Shown here: positions 35,521 to 47,779 of the stretch, in pieces
How the letters are laid out: each line of letters begins with the position of its first letter
Position numbering within the stretch: position 1 is the first letter of the stretch
NCBI GenBank assembly: GCA_933228675.1
Contig: OW121743.1
Coordinates: 12,384,871 to 12,448,870, forward strand
Direction: 5' to 3'
From: Stomorhina lunata
Lineage: Eukaryota; Arthropoda; Insecta; Diptera; Rhiniidae
Length of the DNA stretch: 64,000 nucleotides
Notes under the pieces: generated by a model
Seen by the model: the letters and a program-made list of their open reading frames with translations, nothing else
Told to the model about the DNA's origin: nothing
Databases searched by the model: none
Made by a program: the position numbers and the translations under genes

Positions 35521-35880
35521 TCCTTGGTCGGAATCCTAAGATTTCCGAGTCCATGCTATCATGGCCTTTGCTTTTTTTTTGATATCAGAAAGCCCTCACC
35601 TCTACTATGCTTATCTCCATCCGGGTGACCCGAGTAAAGAAACACAGTATTCTCATTCCCTACCTCCCCTTGTCCTGTCCATCTTGCTGCTAGCCCATTT
35701 CACGCGTAATCTGTTCTAATTTTCCAGTTTCGTATAAAGTGCGCACATTCCATGTCTCAAGCTTCCAGCTTTCCTTCATGCCTATAATAGGTTTTATAGT
35801 CCGGTATCTTCTGATAGAATTGGTTTCATTCATTAGAATGTTCTCGCATAGAATCCTTGTTCCAGCTGCCGTAACAGGGG
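35521..35880 (-). pseudogene. LINE endonuclease (RTE-like) relic
   Basis: On the minus strand from about 35780, the sequence reads WKLETWNVRTLYETGKLEQI, then in a second frame RWTGQGEVGNENTVFLYSGH followed by PDGDKHSRGEGFLIS. This is the N-terminal part of an APE-type endonuclease of RTE/CR1-like retrotransposons, in which the Asn of TWNVRTL is an active-site residue. Internal sequence is missing and the frame is broken. It abuts the end of the 30-bp satellite. Confidence 0.85.
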
Positions 35881-37422
35881 GATTTATTGTATTATTAGAC
35901 CCTTAGACTAAATACTTTCTCATTTTTAACCTGAAAAAAATTACGAATTTCGCACGAAAAAAAAATTTTTTTCTCCATTAATTTCTTAATAACTCCAAAA
36001 CGATAAGAGATATAGAAAAATTATATGAGACTAAAATAAATGCAATTTTGTTATGCATCTTCAAGTGTTTTAATTTTGAAAATCGGATGAGTCGTTCTCG
36101 AGTTAGGACGAAATAGGTCTCCGTACCTGACTAATTTAAGGGGAAAAATTTGCCACGCCCATAAAAAAAATCCAGATCTGATGGAAAAAAACCGACAACG
36201 GATCTGAGTTAAGCGCATCAAAGTCCATGTAGTCCACATAGTTTTATTAAAAGGAGGATTTGGCTGCAGAGCAGTGTTATAGAGCATAGTTAGCATTTTT
36301 TGAAAATTTTATTCAAATATGAGTCTTTTTTGACTCCACTATACGATTAAAATGATCGTTTACGATATCAGTTATGAGTCAAAAACGATTTGTTTTTGTG
36401 TGAGAAAATGGTACAATTCATGCGACTCTTCAAAAGAGTCTTTAATGACTAGTTTTTCTGATTAGAATATGACTGCACACATTTGGCTAGATTGGTTAAA
36501 AAAATTGAGATAAAGAAGCTTTTGATATGACTTTACGTCATATCTATTTCAAGAACAGTGAAATTGCTTTAATAATTACAGAAATTGATGTTGCTGAGAC
36601 CGAGACCCCTAATGAGATACGAGTCTTTTTGTGGCATTTTTTTGTCACCTAAAAATAGTTATATTACCCACATTTTGCAAGATTTTTTGTGCTATTTTCA
36701 ACTAGTCGCTTGCTAAGCGTCTATGAGTCTTTTTTTAGACTTTTTCGATCATCAAGCTGATTAATCTATTTTTTTATCTTCTATACGAATCCCAAAAGAC
36801 TCATTTTGCTGATATTATCATCAACAATCTCCCGATTGCTAGCTGGGAGCAGACCTGTCCAAAACACATACATATATACATTATTATTTGTATTTGTGGT
36901 AAACAGCTTTGAAAGCTCTTACGGACAGTGTTGCCAGACTTACATTTTTCTTTATATAATCGAACGAGGAAAACTCTAGTCTGGAAGCTTGACTTTGCAA
37001 AGACATTTTTACGAAAGAGTGAGCGGGACAGACATATTTGCGTCTCACTAATAAATGGTGTGTCGGTGTAAAAGCTCAAAAGCTCTTTTGGTGAAAGAGT
37101 AACTCCTAAATTACTCTCATTTGTCCGAACTTACCCAGAAAGTAAAAAAACCGACATAATATTTTGTGTCACTGCTAGAATTTGAGTAACTTGATCTAAT
37201 TTTAAAATATGACGTTTTTGTAAATGTCAAAACTTAAAAATGTCTTCTACATCAATACCACTGGGATCTAGGGAGTTTATTAAGCATTTCGCGGTCAAGA
37301 TGAACATATTTAGAAATTTTGATATGACATGCGGTAAATTAACTTTTCCAGCTAAATTTTCAATAGCAAATTATGCTACTTCAATTACTTTTAATGTAAT
37401 GTTTGTGGTTAAGACAAATATG
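35881..37422. other. Intergenic; GAGTC-rich stretch, no gene
   Basis: 35930-36300 is AT-rich repeat-like sequence. 36315-36800 holds many GAGTCTTTT and AAAAGACTCA phrases in both orientations, which may be an old inverted-repeat element, but clear ends are lacking. Short frames here have no recognisable product. Confidence 0.4.
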
Positions 37423-37424
37423 TA

Positions 37425-38544
37425 ATGGGTGTTTTTTTTAGAGGTATAGAACTTCGATTTGAAATAAAACACAAGAAAATCGTTTTAATGTCCATCAATT
37501 TGGCTTTATTGGAAGGATAATTTCATGCCATTAATGTTTAAATATGATTTCGGGCATGTGACCGCCGCGGCTGGCTCGAATAAAGCCAATTCTATAGGTC
37601 CAATTTTCAACTACTTTTTCGAGCATATGGGGCCGTAAGTTGGCAATAACGCCACGAATGTTGGCTTCCAAGTCCCCTAACGTTTCTGGTTTGTTGGCGT
37701 AGACGAGCGACTTCACATATCCCCAAAGAAAATAATCCAGTGGTGTCAAATCGCACGATCTTGGTGTCCAATTGACAGGTCCATTCCGAGAAATTATGCG
37801 CTCATCGAATGTTTCCTTCAATAAATCAATTGTGACGTGCGCTGTGTGGCATGTAGCGCCGTCTTGTTGGAACCACAACTCATCCACATTCATGCCATCC
37901 AATTGGGGAACAAAATAGTCGGTTATTATGGCTCTATACCGGTCTCCATTTATGGTGACTGACTCTCCAGCATTATTTCGGAAGAAGTATGGCCCAATGA
38001 CTCCACCAGCCCATAGAGCACACCAAACAGTCAGTTTTTGTGGATGTAATGGCGTCTCAAGGGTCTCATGTGGATTCTCTTCACTCCAAATGCGGCAATT
38101 TTGCTTGTTGACGTAGCCATTCAACCAAAAATGAGCCTCATCACTGAACAAAATTTTGCGATGAAAATCAGCATCGAGATCAATCTCATTTTCGGCCCAT
38201 ACACCAAAATCACGACGCATTGCATGGTCTCGCGGCTTTAATTCTTGCACAAGCTGGATCTTGTAAACGTAGTGCGAAAACGATCTATGGTTAACCGAAT
38301 TAATTGCTCTGATGGACGATTATGTCGACCATAAAATGGACGGAGCTTGCGGTAAACTTCGCGAACTGACCAATATTTTCAAAATAAATTTGCACGATTT
38401 GCAAGCGTTGTTCTTTTGTCAACCTGTTCATGATGAAATGGCAAACCAAACTAAATATTAATCATTTGACAGCTGACAAAATGGCCGCCAGTTAAAAAAG
38501 TGATGCCAACTTAAAGTTCTATACCTCAATAAAAAAACACCCGA
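37425..38544 (-). mobile_element. DD41D (rosa-like) transposon, copy 2
   Basis: 1,120 bp between TA duplications (37423-37424 and 38545-38546), with the same terminal inverted repeats as copy 1. It carries a 184-bp internal deletion corresponding to 23786-23969 of copy 1, with TTAC at both edges. It retains the 41 bp that copy 1 lost. The shared parts look almost identical, so both insertions are recent. Confidence 0.93.
37531..38431 (-). pseudogene. DD41D transposase with 184-bp deletion
   Basis: Start codon at 38431 (MNRL...), TAA at 37531. The deletion removes the end of the DNA-binding region and joins it to the KIQLVQELKPRDHAMRRDFG part. One further base is lost near 38370. The catalytic half is open from 38250, with the same DD41D triad (SDEAHFW, QQDGATCH, TPLDYFLWG). 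Compared with copy 1 there are a few substitutions (for example PPRSC versus TPRSC). Not functional alone. Confidence 0.92.
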
Positions 38545-38546
38545 TA

Positions 38547-38795
38547 TGTATAAGGCTAACGTTGACTATAAATCCAATTCTCTAAGCTCACGTACTCCTA
38601 TGTGGTTTTAGGCCTCAAGCTTTTAAAACTAATGTTTTAATAAATATTTGTGGTTTTTGGGGAACTACTTTATTAACATTAAATCAAATGAACTTTCTAA
38701 AGTTTATATTTTAAAAGTTTATTTATGAGTTGATAGTTTAAGAAATACTGTTGTTTACTTAATTTAAATAGAAAATTTAATTTTATACCTTAAAG
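38547..38795 (-). terminator. 3' flank of GMC gene 1 with polyadenylation signal
   Basis: The minus strand reads AATAAA at 38723-38718, about 75 nt after the stop codon, a usual distance for a fly 3' UTR. The rest is AT-rich with no other gene; the DD41D copy 2 inserted about 250 bp beyond the stop. Confidence 0.5.
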
Positions 38796-40731
38796 CTAAT
38801 CACCCCAGTCGGCCTTTATCATATCCGCTGCCTTTTCGGCAATCATAAATATGGGAGCATTGGTATGGGCCGTAGGAGGAAATGGTATGATACCACCATC
38901 TACTACTCTCAGTTTGCGTATACCGTGAACTTTAAGCTCTGGACTTACCACTGCTGTGGGATCTGTTGAGGGACCCATGCGACAAGTGGCCACTTGATGG
39001 TGTAGCGTATAGGTCATGGTGCTTATGGAACAGCGCCAATAATCATCGCTACCAAACTTAAAAGATTCACAACCCGGCAGAGGAGTATCCAAAATACGTG
39101 TTCCTATACTTTGCATGGCCGGTGTCTGGGCTATACGTATAGCAGCCTTAATACCCTCCAGCATTACCTCCACATCTTCGGGATCGTCAAAATAATTGGC
39201 ATCTATCATGGGCCATTGAAGAGGATTTTTGGTTTTTAGCCAAACACGACCCAGGGATTTGGGATGGAAGGGCATGATTAAGACAGTAAAATGATCCACT
39301 TTGCTTTGTTGTATGGGCCGGTAGAGACGTTCATAGATTTCATCTTTTATATTGGCCCCCACTTTAAGGGCGGTGCCATCATCTGAGGCCAAGCTACCGC
39401 TGGCGAAAATAATTTCACAATCCGGCCAATCGGGGGGAAGTCTAGAGTTGGGTACTTTTAAAAACGTCAAGGCCTCAACACCCGCTAGGGTAGACAAGCG
39501 GGTATCAGGTCTGCCTTCCAAGAAACCCAATATATCGTTTAGGGTAAAGCGATTGGAGAATAGGGACTGATTGGTGGTATTAACTAAAAATGTGGGACCA
39601 AAATGAGAGGCATGCTCAAACATTCTTAGGCCCACCGGTAGCTTTTGTATAATATCAATGCCCAAGGCTGACAAATTATCCTCAGGTCCCACGCCCGATA
39701 ACATAAGCAGCTGCGGGGAGTTAAATGAACCCGCCGAGAGTATAACTTCTTTGCGAGCTTTGAATGTATAAAGTTTTTTTCGGTATACAAATTCCACTCC
39801 AAAGGCGGCCTTGCTAGAGGGATCTATTAGAACTTTGGTAACCCGGGAAAACGTAAATATCTTAAGATTAGAACTTCTTAGCATTATGGGCTCTATAAAG
39901 GCGCGATAGGAACTATGTCTACGTCCCGATAGCGTTGAGGCCTGTACATAGGAAACACCCAACTGAGATTCACCATTATAGTCCGTATAGCGATGACCCG
40001 CCTGCTGGGCCCCCTTTATAAAGTTATGTACAATTTCCGTGCGATATTTTACATACTCCACACTTAGGGGACCGGATTGATTGTGGTAGGGGGTAAATTC
40101 CAAGCCATCTAAATTGGCCATTTCGGATTTGAGAAAATAGGGCAAGACCTCGTTGTAGGACCAACCATAATTACCAGCCTCGGCCCATTGATCAAAATCT
40201 CTTCTGTTACCGCGATTGTAGATCATAAAATTAATGGAACTAGTGCCGCCCAAGATCTTGCCACGAGGATGTAAACACTGATTGTTGTACATGCCAAAGC
40301 AGGCGCGTTTCTGAGGCACTGTCCTATAGTCCCAAATGGCATTGGTGACCTGCATATAGCCACACAAGACAGGAGCCAAATTAAAAATATTCTCCATACC
40401 TCCAGCCTCTATTAAGGCCACACGCCATTTAGGATTTTCGGTTAAACGATGGGCTAAAACATTGCCTGCCGTGCCGCCGCCCACAACGATAAAATCAAAG
40501 ACCTCATTATTAAGGGGCGCTAGAAAAGAGATTTATAAAAAACCTTTTAAATGAAATACAAATTTTTCTAAAATTTTACTCACTTTGAGGCCTTAGAAGT
40601 TCTTGTTTGTAATTGGTTAAACCCAATTGTCCCAGACTTCCGAAGATATTGGGCTGGGCCTGTAAGCAACTTCCCAGAAGTCCTAGCACCAGTAACTGTA
40701 AGGCCACGTTCAAAATTGTCTTAAACCCCAT
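38796..40731 (-). CDS. GMC oxidoreductase 1 (glucose dehydrogenase-like, FAD)
   Basis: FAD-dependent alcohol or sugar oxidoreductase of the GMC family; substrate not predictable. Two exons: 40731-40584 (ATG, 49 codons plus 1 nt) and 40519-38796 (TAG). The intron is 64 bp, phase 1, GTGAGT...TTCTAG, giving 623 residues. Residues 1-25 form a signal peptide (LLVLGLLGSCLQA), so it is probably secreted. The FAD dinucleotide fold starts DFIVVGGGTAG (58-68). GMC signature 1 is at about 134-158 (GKILGGTSSINF) and signature 2 at 312-328 (SFNSPQLLMLSGVGP). The catalytic pair is His557 in HHQVATCRMGP and Asn603 in HTNAPIFMIAEKAAD. The usual 'VGTC' reads VATC. The paralogue at 52741 has the same intron and near-colinear length. 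The exon 1 call rests on splice sites, the signal peptide and the paralogue. Confidence 0.93.
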
Positions 40732-41299
40732 ATCTCTTGATACAATTTAAATAATTAACATTTAAAATTATTTTAGAGGAGCTTAACTTTTCTGTCTGAT
40801 GTTAAACTTTACAATTAAAATTATTAAATGAAATGAATTTATTAAAAAATAAGAGTTTTAAATTATTAAACCTTAGGAAACTGGTTTAGTAAAAAAAATT
40901 ATTTTATTACTTGTTACTGTTATTTTTGAAAGTGGAATAAGTCCAATTGTTTTAAAATATGTATCAAGATTTTAAGGGGTTTCATATTTTAATTAATTTT
41001 GACAATATAGGCCAACTTTTAATCAACTCGAGTTAAGGTTTTAAATTAAAAAAGCTTTTTAATTTCAGTGAAAAATAATAATCAATGAAAATATTTATAT
41101 GAATATAAGTACAAATTTTACCTCCAAATGTTCTGGTTACACTTTCAAAAATATAAAATTAAAATAAGTAAAATCAAGATAAAATATAAAACCACTTTTT
41201 AAGAAGAAGATTACTTAGAGAACCCAAATTACATTCAAGTAAAATCTTAGTACAAACATAAAAATAAATTTTTTTATTTATTTGAAAAAAAAAAAATTT
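40732..41299. other. 5' flank of GMC gene 1
   Basis: AT-rich upstream region of GMC gene 1, which must hold its promoter and 5' UTR. No specific promoter element or additional exon could be identified. Confidence 0.4.
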
Positions 41300-42770
41300 T
41301 TCTAAAATTTGCGAATTTTTCAACATGTTGTCCCACTCAGTTTGCCATATCTTGATAACTTTTTATCCAATTTTATTAGAAAAGACATCAGTGGATTAAG
41401 AACAAAATTACCCTTAAGACGTGCTAGCACAAGATTTCTGTATGACCAAAGGTTCTAGAGTTATCTACATTGCAACATCATAAAATATTTTTTTTGTGCA
41501 AAATCGAAATTTTTTTTTTTTGAAAAATTCATAAAAAATCGAAAAGCTCAAAATGAGTGTAAGATAGAGACGAGAAAGAAAACTTTGTACAAAAATACCA
41601 GAATTTTAAAGTTCTTCATCGATTAAAAAAAATGGAAATTCGAGATTTTTGAACATGTTGTTCCAGTAATTTTAACATATCATGATAACTTTTTGTCCAA
41701 TTTGATAAGAAAGGACATCAGTGGATTAAGCACAGAATTACCCTTAAGACGTGCTAACAAAAGATTTCTGTATGACCAAAGGTTCTAGAGTTATCAACAA
41801 CGCAATATAAAAAAATATTTTTTTTCATGCAGAATTGAAAGAAAAAAATAGTTTTGAACAATTCATAAAAAATCGAAAAGCTCAAAATGAGTGTAAGAAA
41901 AAAACAAAAAAGAAACTTTTGTACAAAAATACCAGAATTTTAAAGTTCTTCATCGATTAAAAAAAATAAAAATTCGAGATTTTTGAACATGCTGTTCCAG
42001 TAATTTTAACATATCTTGATAACTTTTTGTTCAATTTTATTAGAAAAGACATCAGTGGATTAAGAACAGAATTACCCTTAAGACGTGCTAACACAAGATT
42101 TCTGTATGACCAAAGGTTCTAGAGTTATCCACATTGCAACATCATAAAATATTTTTTTTGTGCAAAATCGAAAAAAAAAAAATTTTTTTTGAAAAATTCA
42201 TAAAAAATCGAAAAGAACAAAATGATTGTAAGAAAGAGACGAGAAAGAAAGCTTTGTTCAAAAACACCAGAATTTTAAAGTTCTTCATCGATTAAAAAAT
42301 AATTTAAATTCTAGATTTTTGAACATGTTGTTCCAGTAATTTTAACATATCTTGATAACTTTTTGTCCAATTTTATTAAAAAAGACATCAGTGGATTAAG
42401 AACAAAATTACCCTTAAGACGTGCTAACACAAGATTTCTGTATGACCAAAGGTTCTAGAGTTATACACATTGCAACATAATAAAATATTTTTTTGTACTG
42501 AATCGAAAAAATAAATATTTTTGAAAAAATTATAAAAATTCCAAAATTACAGAATGAGTGTAAGAAAGAAACTTTTGTACAAATTTGCGAATTTTTTAAC
42601 ATGTTGTCCCACTAAGTTTACCATATCTTGAAAACTTTTTGTCCGATTTTATTAGAAAAGACATCAATGGATGAAGAACTGAAGAAGCTTTAAGAAATGC
42701 CAACACAAGATTTCTGTATGACTAAAGGTTTTAGAGTTATCCACATCGCAACATAATAAAATATTTTTTT
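41300..42770. repeat. ~335-bp tandem repeat, four to five units
   Basis: The phrase GATTTTTGAACATGTTGTTCC or its variants recurs near 41310, 41645, 41978, 42315 and 42590, about 333 bp apart. Each unit holds ATATCTTGATAACTTTTTGT, GACATCAGTGGATTAAGAAC, GACCAAAGGTTCTAGAGTTA and AAGTTCTTCATCGATTAAAA. The last unit is shortened. Short frames reading through it are not conserved between units. Confidence 0.92.
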
Positions 42771-43655
42771 TGTTTTCATTTTCACCAAGAGGTTGGATAT
42801 TATCCGGGTTAAGTAAGTTGGATTGTTTTGGATGTTCAATAGGTAGAGAAGCGGTCCCATTTCTTACTAAAATTAGCATTATCTCAGTTTTTTTTTTTTA
42901 GAAAGTGAACTTATAACACTTTTCAAAATAACACTTTGTCTTGTTAGCAATTTTATCAAAACAGGAATGAATAAGACATTAATTGTAATAATTAAAAATA
43001 TAGAATAACTTAGGATAAAAGTTTAGAACAAGAAAAATGGTTCCAACAATTATTATTTTTTTCATTAAAATAACCAGAATTTGAAAGCAATAAATGACAA
43101 TTTGTAATGTAAGAAGGTTCATTCACCGGTTGGTCGGTTCTAATTTCAATGTGTGTTGACAAAGTTCTAAACGTGTTCTAACAATTGCCATTGGAGCTGT
43201 GATTCTTAATAGCGATAATTGATATCAAAAAACAATTAGAATCGTAATAGAAGGACTTTAGACTCATGCCAGGGCCAGGGTTTGAATGTTGATATATATA
43301 ATTATTTGAGTCATATTAAAACCTTAGCCAGTTCGTTAAGGAACCCATCATGTTCCGAACGTAACCGTTTAAAATTTTAACATTCTTGACTTATGCCTTT
43401 CTCCAAATCCCGAGAAATTTAAGATCGAAGTCTTTAATTCACTAGATAATTTCGACTACCGAATTTGGACCAATTTTTCATATGGAGAAATGAATGTAAC
43501 TTCAAGTTTTATATTTTCATTTGTTTGTCTTCAAATAAACCGATAAGTTATTTACGTTTTGGTAGCTAAAGTGAAAAAAAGTTTTTAAATCTATTTAGAG
43601 TATAGCGCACAATTTGAGTTGATTATGCCCTTATTTGTTAGCTGGTTTAAAATAA
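42771..43655. other. Intergenic; contains one GGATATTATCCGGGTTAAGT motif
   Basis: No gene seen. At about 42793 the phrase GGATATTATCCGGGTTAAGT appears. It is otherwise a hallmark of the 47.8-49.5 kb tandem repeats, here as an isolated copy. The remainder is ordinary AT-rich sequence. Confidence 0.45.
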
Positions 43656-46022
43656 CACTGTGCTCGATTTTGATTTTTTTTACGAACAAAAAGGGAGACC
43701 TAGTGGATAAAGATAAGTCGAGCACGTTGAATTCAATGAAGCTAACCGTTTTTTCAGGTTAGCTCTAGTTTTCGAGATATTGGGTTATTTAGAAAATGTA
43801 GGAGGTGGCGCAATTAATATTCGCATAACTCGAAAACTGTTTATTTTCTTGAACTAAGTAAAAAACCAAAATTTGCTAACAAAATTATCTTTCAGAAACA
43901 TTAATTGTTTTTTTAATCCGATCAGTCGTTTTGGAAATGAATTTTTTTGTTTGCAAAAAAAATATTGTATTTTATGTTGTGATTTTTTAATGAGATAGCG
44001 CAATAAATATGTGAATAACTCGAAAACTGTTTATTTTCTTGAACTAAGTAAAAAACCGAAATTTGTCAACAAAATTATCTTTCAGAAACTTTAATTACTT
44101 TTTTAATCCGAGCAGTCGTTTTGGAAATAAATTTTTTTGCTTGCATAAAAAAATATTTTTTTTATTTTGCGATTTTTCAAAAAGAAAAAAATATTTTTTT
44201 TGCAAACAAAAAAATTTGTTTCCAAAACGACTAATCGGATAAAAAAAATAATTCGTGTTTCTGAAAGATAATTTTGTTGCCAAATTTCGGTTTTTTACTT
44301 AGTTAAAAAAAATAAACAGTTTTCTAGTTACGCAAATATTTATTGCGCAACGTTCTCAATTTTTTTGATTTTTCAAAAAAAAAAAAATATATTTTTTTTG
44401 AAAACAAAAAAATTTATTTCCAAAAACCTCAGATTAAAAAATTTATTAGTGTTTCTGAAAGATAATTTTGTTGACAAATTTCGTTTTTTTTATTTAGTTT
44501 AAGAAAATAAACAGTTTTCGAGTTATGCAAATATTTATTGCGCTACCTTATTGAAAAATCACAAAATAAAAAAAAATATTTTTTTTTGCAATCAAAAATT
44601 TTTTTTTCCAAAAGCCACTGCTCGGATTAAAAAACTTATTAGTGTTTCTGAAAGATAATTTTGTTGCCAAATTTCGGTTTTTCTATTTAGTTTAAAAAAA
44701 TAAACAGTTTTTGAGTTACGCGAATATTTATTGCGCAACTTGCTCAATTTTTTTGATTTTTCAAAAAAATCATTTATTTTGCAAACAAAAAATTTATTCC
44801 AAAACGACTGCTCGGATTAGAAACGCAATTAGTGTTTCTGAAAAATAATTTTGTTGCCAAATTTCGGTTTTTTTACTTAGTTCAAGAAAGAAAAGAGTTT
44901 TCGACTTACGCGAATATTTATCGCGCCATCTTCCCAATTTTTTTGATTTTTCAAAAAATTTTGTTTTTTGCAAACAAAAAAATTTATTTCCAAAACGACT
45001 GCTAGCATTAAAAATATAATTAGTGTTTCTGAAAGATAATTTTGTTTTTGAGTTTCGGTTTTTTGCTTAGTTTAAGAAAATAAACAGTTTTTGAGTTACG
45101 CGAATATGTATTGCGCAACCTGCTCAATTTTTTTGATTTTTCAAAAAAAAATATTTTTTTTGCAAACAAAAAAATTTGTTTCCAAAACGACTGCTCGGAT
45201 AATTAGTGTTTCCGAAAGGTAATTTTGTTGACAAATTTCGGTTTTTTTTTATTTAGTTTAAGAAAGTAAACAGTTTTCGAGTTACGCGAATGTTTATTGC
45301 GCAACCTTCCAAATTTTTTTGACTTTTCAAAAATATAGTTTTTTTTTGCAAACAAAAAAATTTATTTCCAAAACGACTGCTCGGATTAAAAACCTAATTA
45401 GTGTTTCCGAAAGGTAATTTTGTTGACAAATTTCTGTTTTTTACTTAGTTCAAGAAAACAAACAGTTTTCGAGTTATGCAAATATTTATTGGGCTACCTT
45501 ATTGAAAAATCACAAAATAAAAAAAATATTTTTTTTTTGCAATCAAAAAATTTTTTTTCCAAAAGCCACTGCTCGGATTAAAAAACTTATTAGTGTTTCT
45601 GAAAGATAATTTTGTTGACAAATTTAGGTTTTTCTATTTAGTTAAAGAAAATAAACAGTTTTCGAGCTATGAAAATATTTATTGCGCTACCTCACTGAAA
45701 AATCACAAAATGAAAAAAAAAATTTTTTTGCAAACAAAAAAATTTATTTCCAAAACGACTGCTTGGATTAAAAAAAACAATTAATGTTTCTGAAAGATAC
45801 TTTTGTTGCCAAATTTCGGTTTTTTTACTTATTTCAAAAAAGTAAACAGTTTTCGAGTTACGCGAATATTTATTGTGCAACCTCTTCCATTTTTAAAATA
45901 ATGCTATATCTCAAAAACTAGAGCTTACATAAAAAACTGTTATTTCCATTGAATTCAGCTTACTTGAATTACTTTTACCCACTAGGTCTCACTTTTGCCA
46001 GTTTTTTTCAACTAGCACAGTG
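43656..46022. mobile_element. Fold-back element with CACTGTG ends and internal tandem repeats
   Basis: Left end CACTGTGCTCG (43656) and right end reversed CACTGTGCTAG (46022). The two ends share blocks in the same order: GAGACCTAGTGG, TGAATTCAATG, AGCTCTAGTTTT, CGAGATAT and TAACTCGAAAACTG. Flanking TAA on both sides could be a 3-bp target duplication. The interior is ~190-bp units: two forward (43800-44160), then about nine reversed (44170-45900), so the whole can fold into a long hairpin. CACTG ends with a 3-bp duplication suggest a CACTA-type or Harbinger-type non-autonomous element; no transposase is present. Confidence 0.8.
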
Positions 46023-46025
46023 TAA

Positions 46026-47098
46026 TTAATATTAAAAAATTAAATAATAAAAAAAATCCTGTTTTAAGACTATTTATCTGAGTACATTAAAGAAGTAAAT
46101 AAAACACTTCATATTATTTCTTACACATATTAATGTAGCTCAAAAAATGTGTAGCATTTTCTAATGAAAATCTGTTTAAAAAAAATTTTTCTTAAGTCTT
46201 GAGTACCTTCCAACGAGGACCGAAGTCAAATAGTCTTTAAACTTCCAAGATATTCTTGTTATACGGTTTAATAAAAAAAAATTGTAGTTTTAATATATCA
46301 TAATTTTAAATATTTATTTTACGCTATATATGCAAAAATAAGCAAATAGTTTTTACACTGTTATAAAGCTAAGATGTCAGTCTTTAATTTGCTATAAACT
46401 TAAATTGATATCTTGTTATTTATAGAAGATATATATCTTTGAAAATCATGCCCATTTTTATTCATCGCATAAAAACGCTTTTTTAATTACATAATCCCTT
46501 ACTTATCATGTTGGAGAGCTAATATTTATATACCTTATGGCCTTTCTAACACTTTGGGTGACAGGATGAGCCAATAAGGGAAACTTTCTTCAAACATTCT
46601 TTCTTCTTTCTTTCGGAATCCTAAAGTTTTATATAAAAGATGATGATGAGAGTTATCGATTCTAGTACCATTTTTTTTCCTAAAAGAAAAAATACTTCAA
46701 ATCTTCTTTAATTTTTAAAATAGTTAGAAAATTCTGTTTCAGAATTAAAAAAAAGTTGACATTTGTTCATATCTCAAAACTATTAATCGTTTTCAGGACC
46801 GTCCTAATGTTCATTTTTCCATTTAATTATTTCTGATATATTTACCTTCATTAGAATTGTACTCTTGATACGTAATTATTAACACTTGTTTAAGTAGATT
46901 ATAATTTAATCGTATTCAGAAATGTACTTTAAAAACTAAAACATTAATAGATGAATGACGTAGTTTTGCCATTGAGTCTGCATGTCTGGCTGTGGAGTGC
47001 TACGCCCACTCCTTCTATTATTGCTACTCTTACATACTTACTTAAATTTTCTTTATTTACAACCTATTAAGGTCAAAGGCCGAGCATATTTTAGAATT
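46026..47098. other. Intergenic, no gene seen
   Basis: AT-rich sequence without convincing open frames. Composition becomes less AT-rich from about 46960 onwards, where the decayed repeat tract begins. Confidence 0.45.
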
Positions 47099-47340
47099 TC
47101 ATACGCTTCGATCTTGTGCGCATATTATCCAATTTGAAAGGTTTTCCTTTTCTTCGTCGTTCCGTGAAAGTTTTGGACATCTTCTGCTCATATTCTCCAA
47201 TTTCGTAGGACAAGCTTTGAAAGATTTTCCTTTTCTTGGTCTTTCCGTGGAAGTTTTGGACATCTTGTGCTCATATTCTCCAATTTCGTAGGTCAAGCTC
47301 TAAAAAATTTTCCTTTTCTTGGTCTTTTCGTCGAAGTTTC
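47099..47340. repeat. ~82-bp tandem repeat, about three units
   Basis: Units carry TTTTCCTTTTCTTGGTCTTT, GAAGTTTTGGACATCTTGTG and CATATTCTCCAATTTCGTAG. TTTTCCTTTTCTT starts near 47143, 47225 and 47307. The minus-strand frame across it (47296-47099) repeats a Lys/Arg-rich peptide only because of the repeat. Confidence 0.85.
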
Positions 47341-47501
47341 GATCATCCTCTTCTAACATTAGGGGGAACCGGTTTTATTCTAAATTTAGCTTTTTCATAG
47401 TAATTGTTCTTTCCAGTAGTAAGTTACTAGCCCGACGTCCCAACCCATATATTTTATCGTTCTTATAGAAGAACTCGCGACACATGTTAGCTAACTACAC
47501 T

Positions 47502-47771
47502 TAGCCTTAAGTGTAAAAAGTGCCACACCTACACCTTTTGTATGCTCGTAATTGTAAATTATTTTGAACGAGTCTTTGGTATTCCCAAGTTCTCATGGAG
47601 ATGTCACTCAAAATCTCCATATTACTCAACATTTCCATGAGAATTTGGGAATACCAAAGACATTATTTATTCAATGATAAATTCCAATTCGTCTTAGGAC
47701 TAACTCGTTCCAAATAATTTACAATTACGAGCATAGAAAAGGTGTAGACGTGGCACTTTAATACTTAAATA
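47502..47771. repeat. ~270-bp palindromic element
   Basis: Arms: TTAAGTGTAAAAAGTGCCAC ... CTACACCTTTT ... GCTCGTAATTGTAAATTATT, mirrored by reversed copies ending at 47771. An inner pair GTCTTTGGTATTCCCAA / TTGGGAATACCAAAGAC extends the hairpin. Only the centre (about 47600-47625) and part of the right arm (47665-47695) are unpaired. A miniature inverted-repeat element is the simplest reading. Confidence 0.85.
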
Positions 47772-47779
47772 TAAACCTA

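Noticed and set aside
39352..39570. 72-codon frame antisense to GMC gene 1
   Set aside because: Shadow frame of a strongly supported gene.
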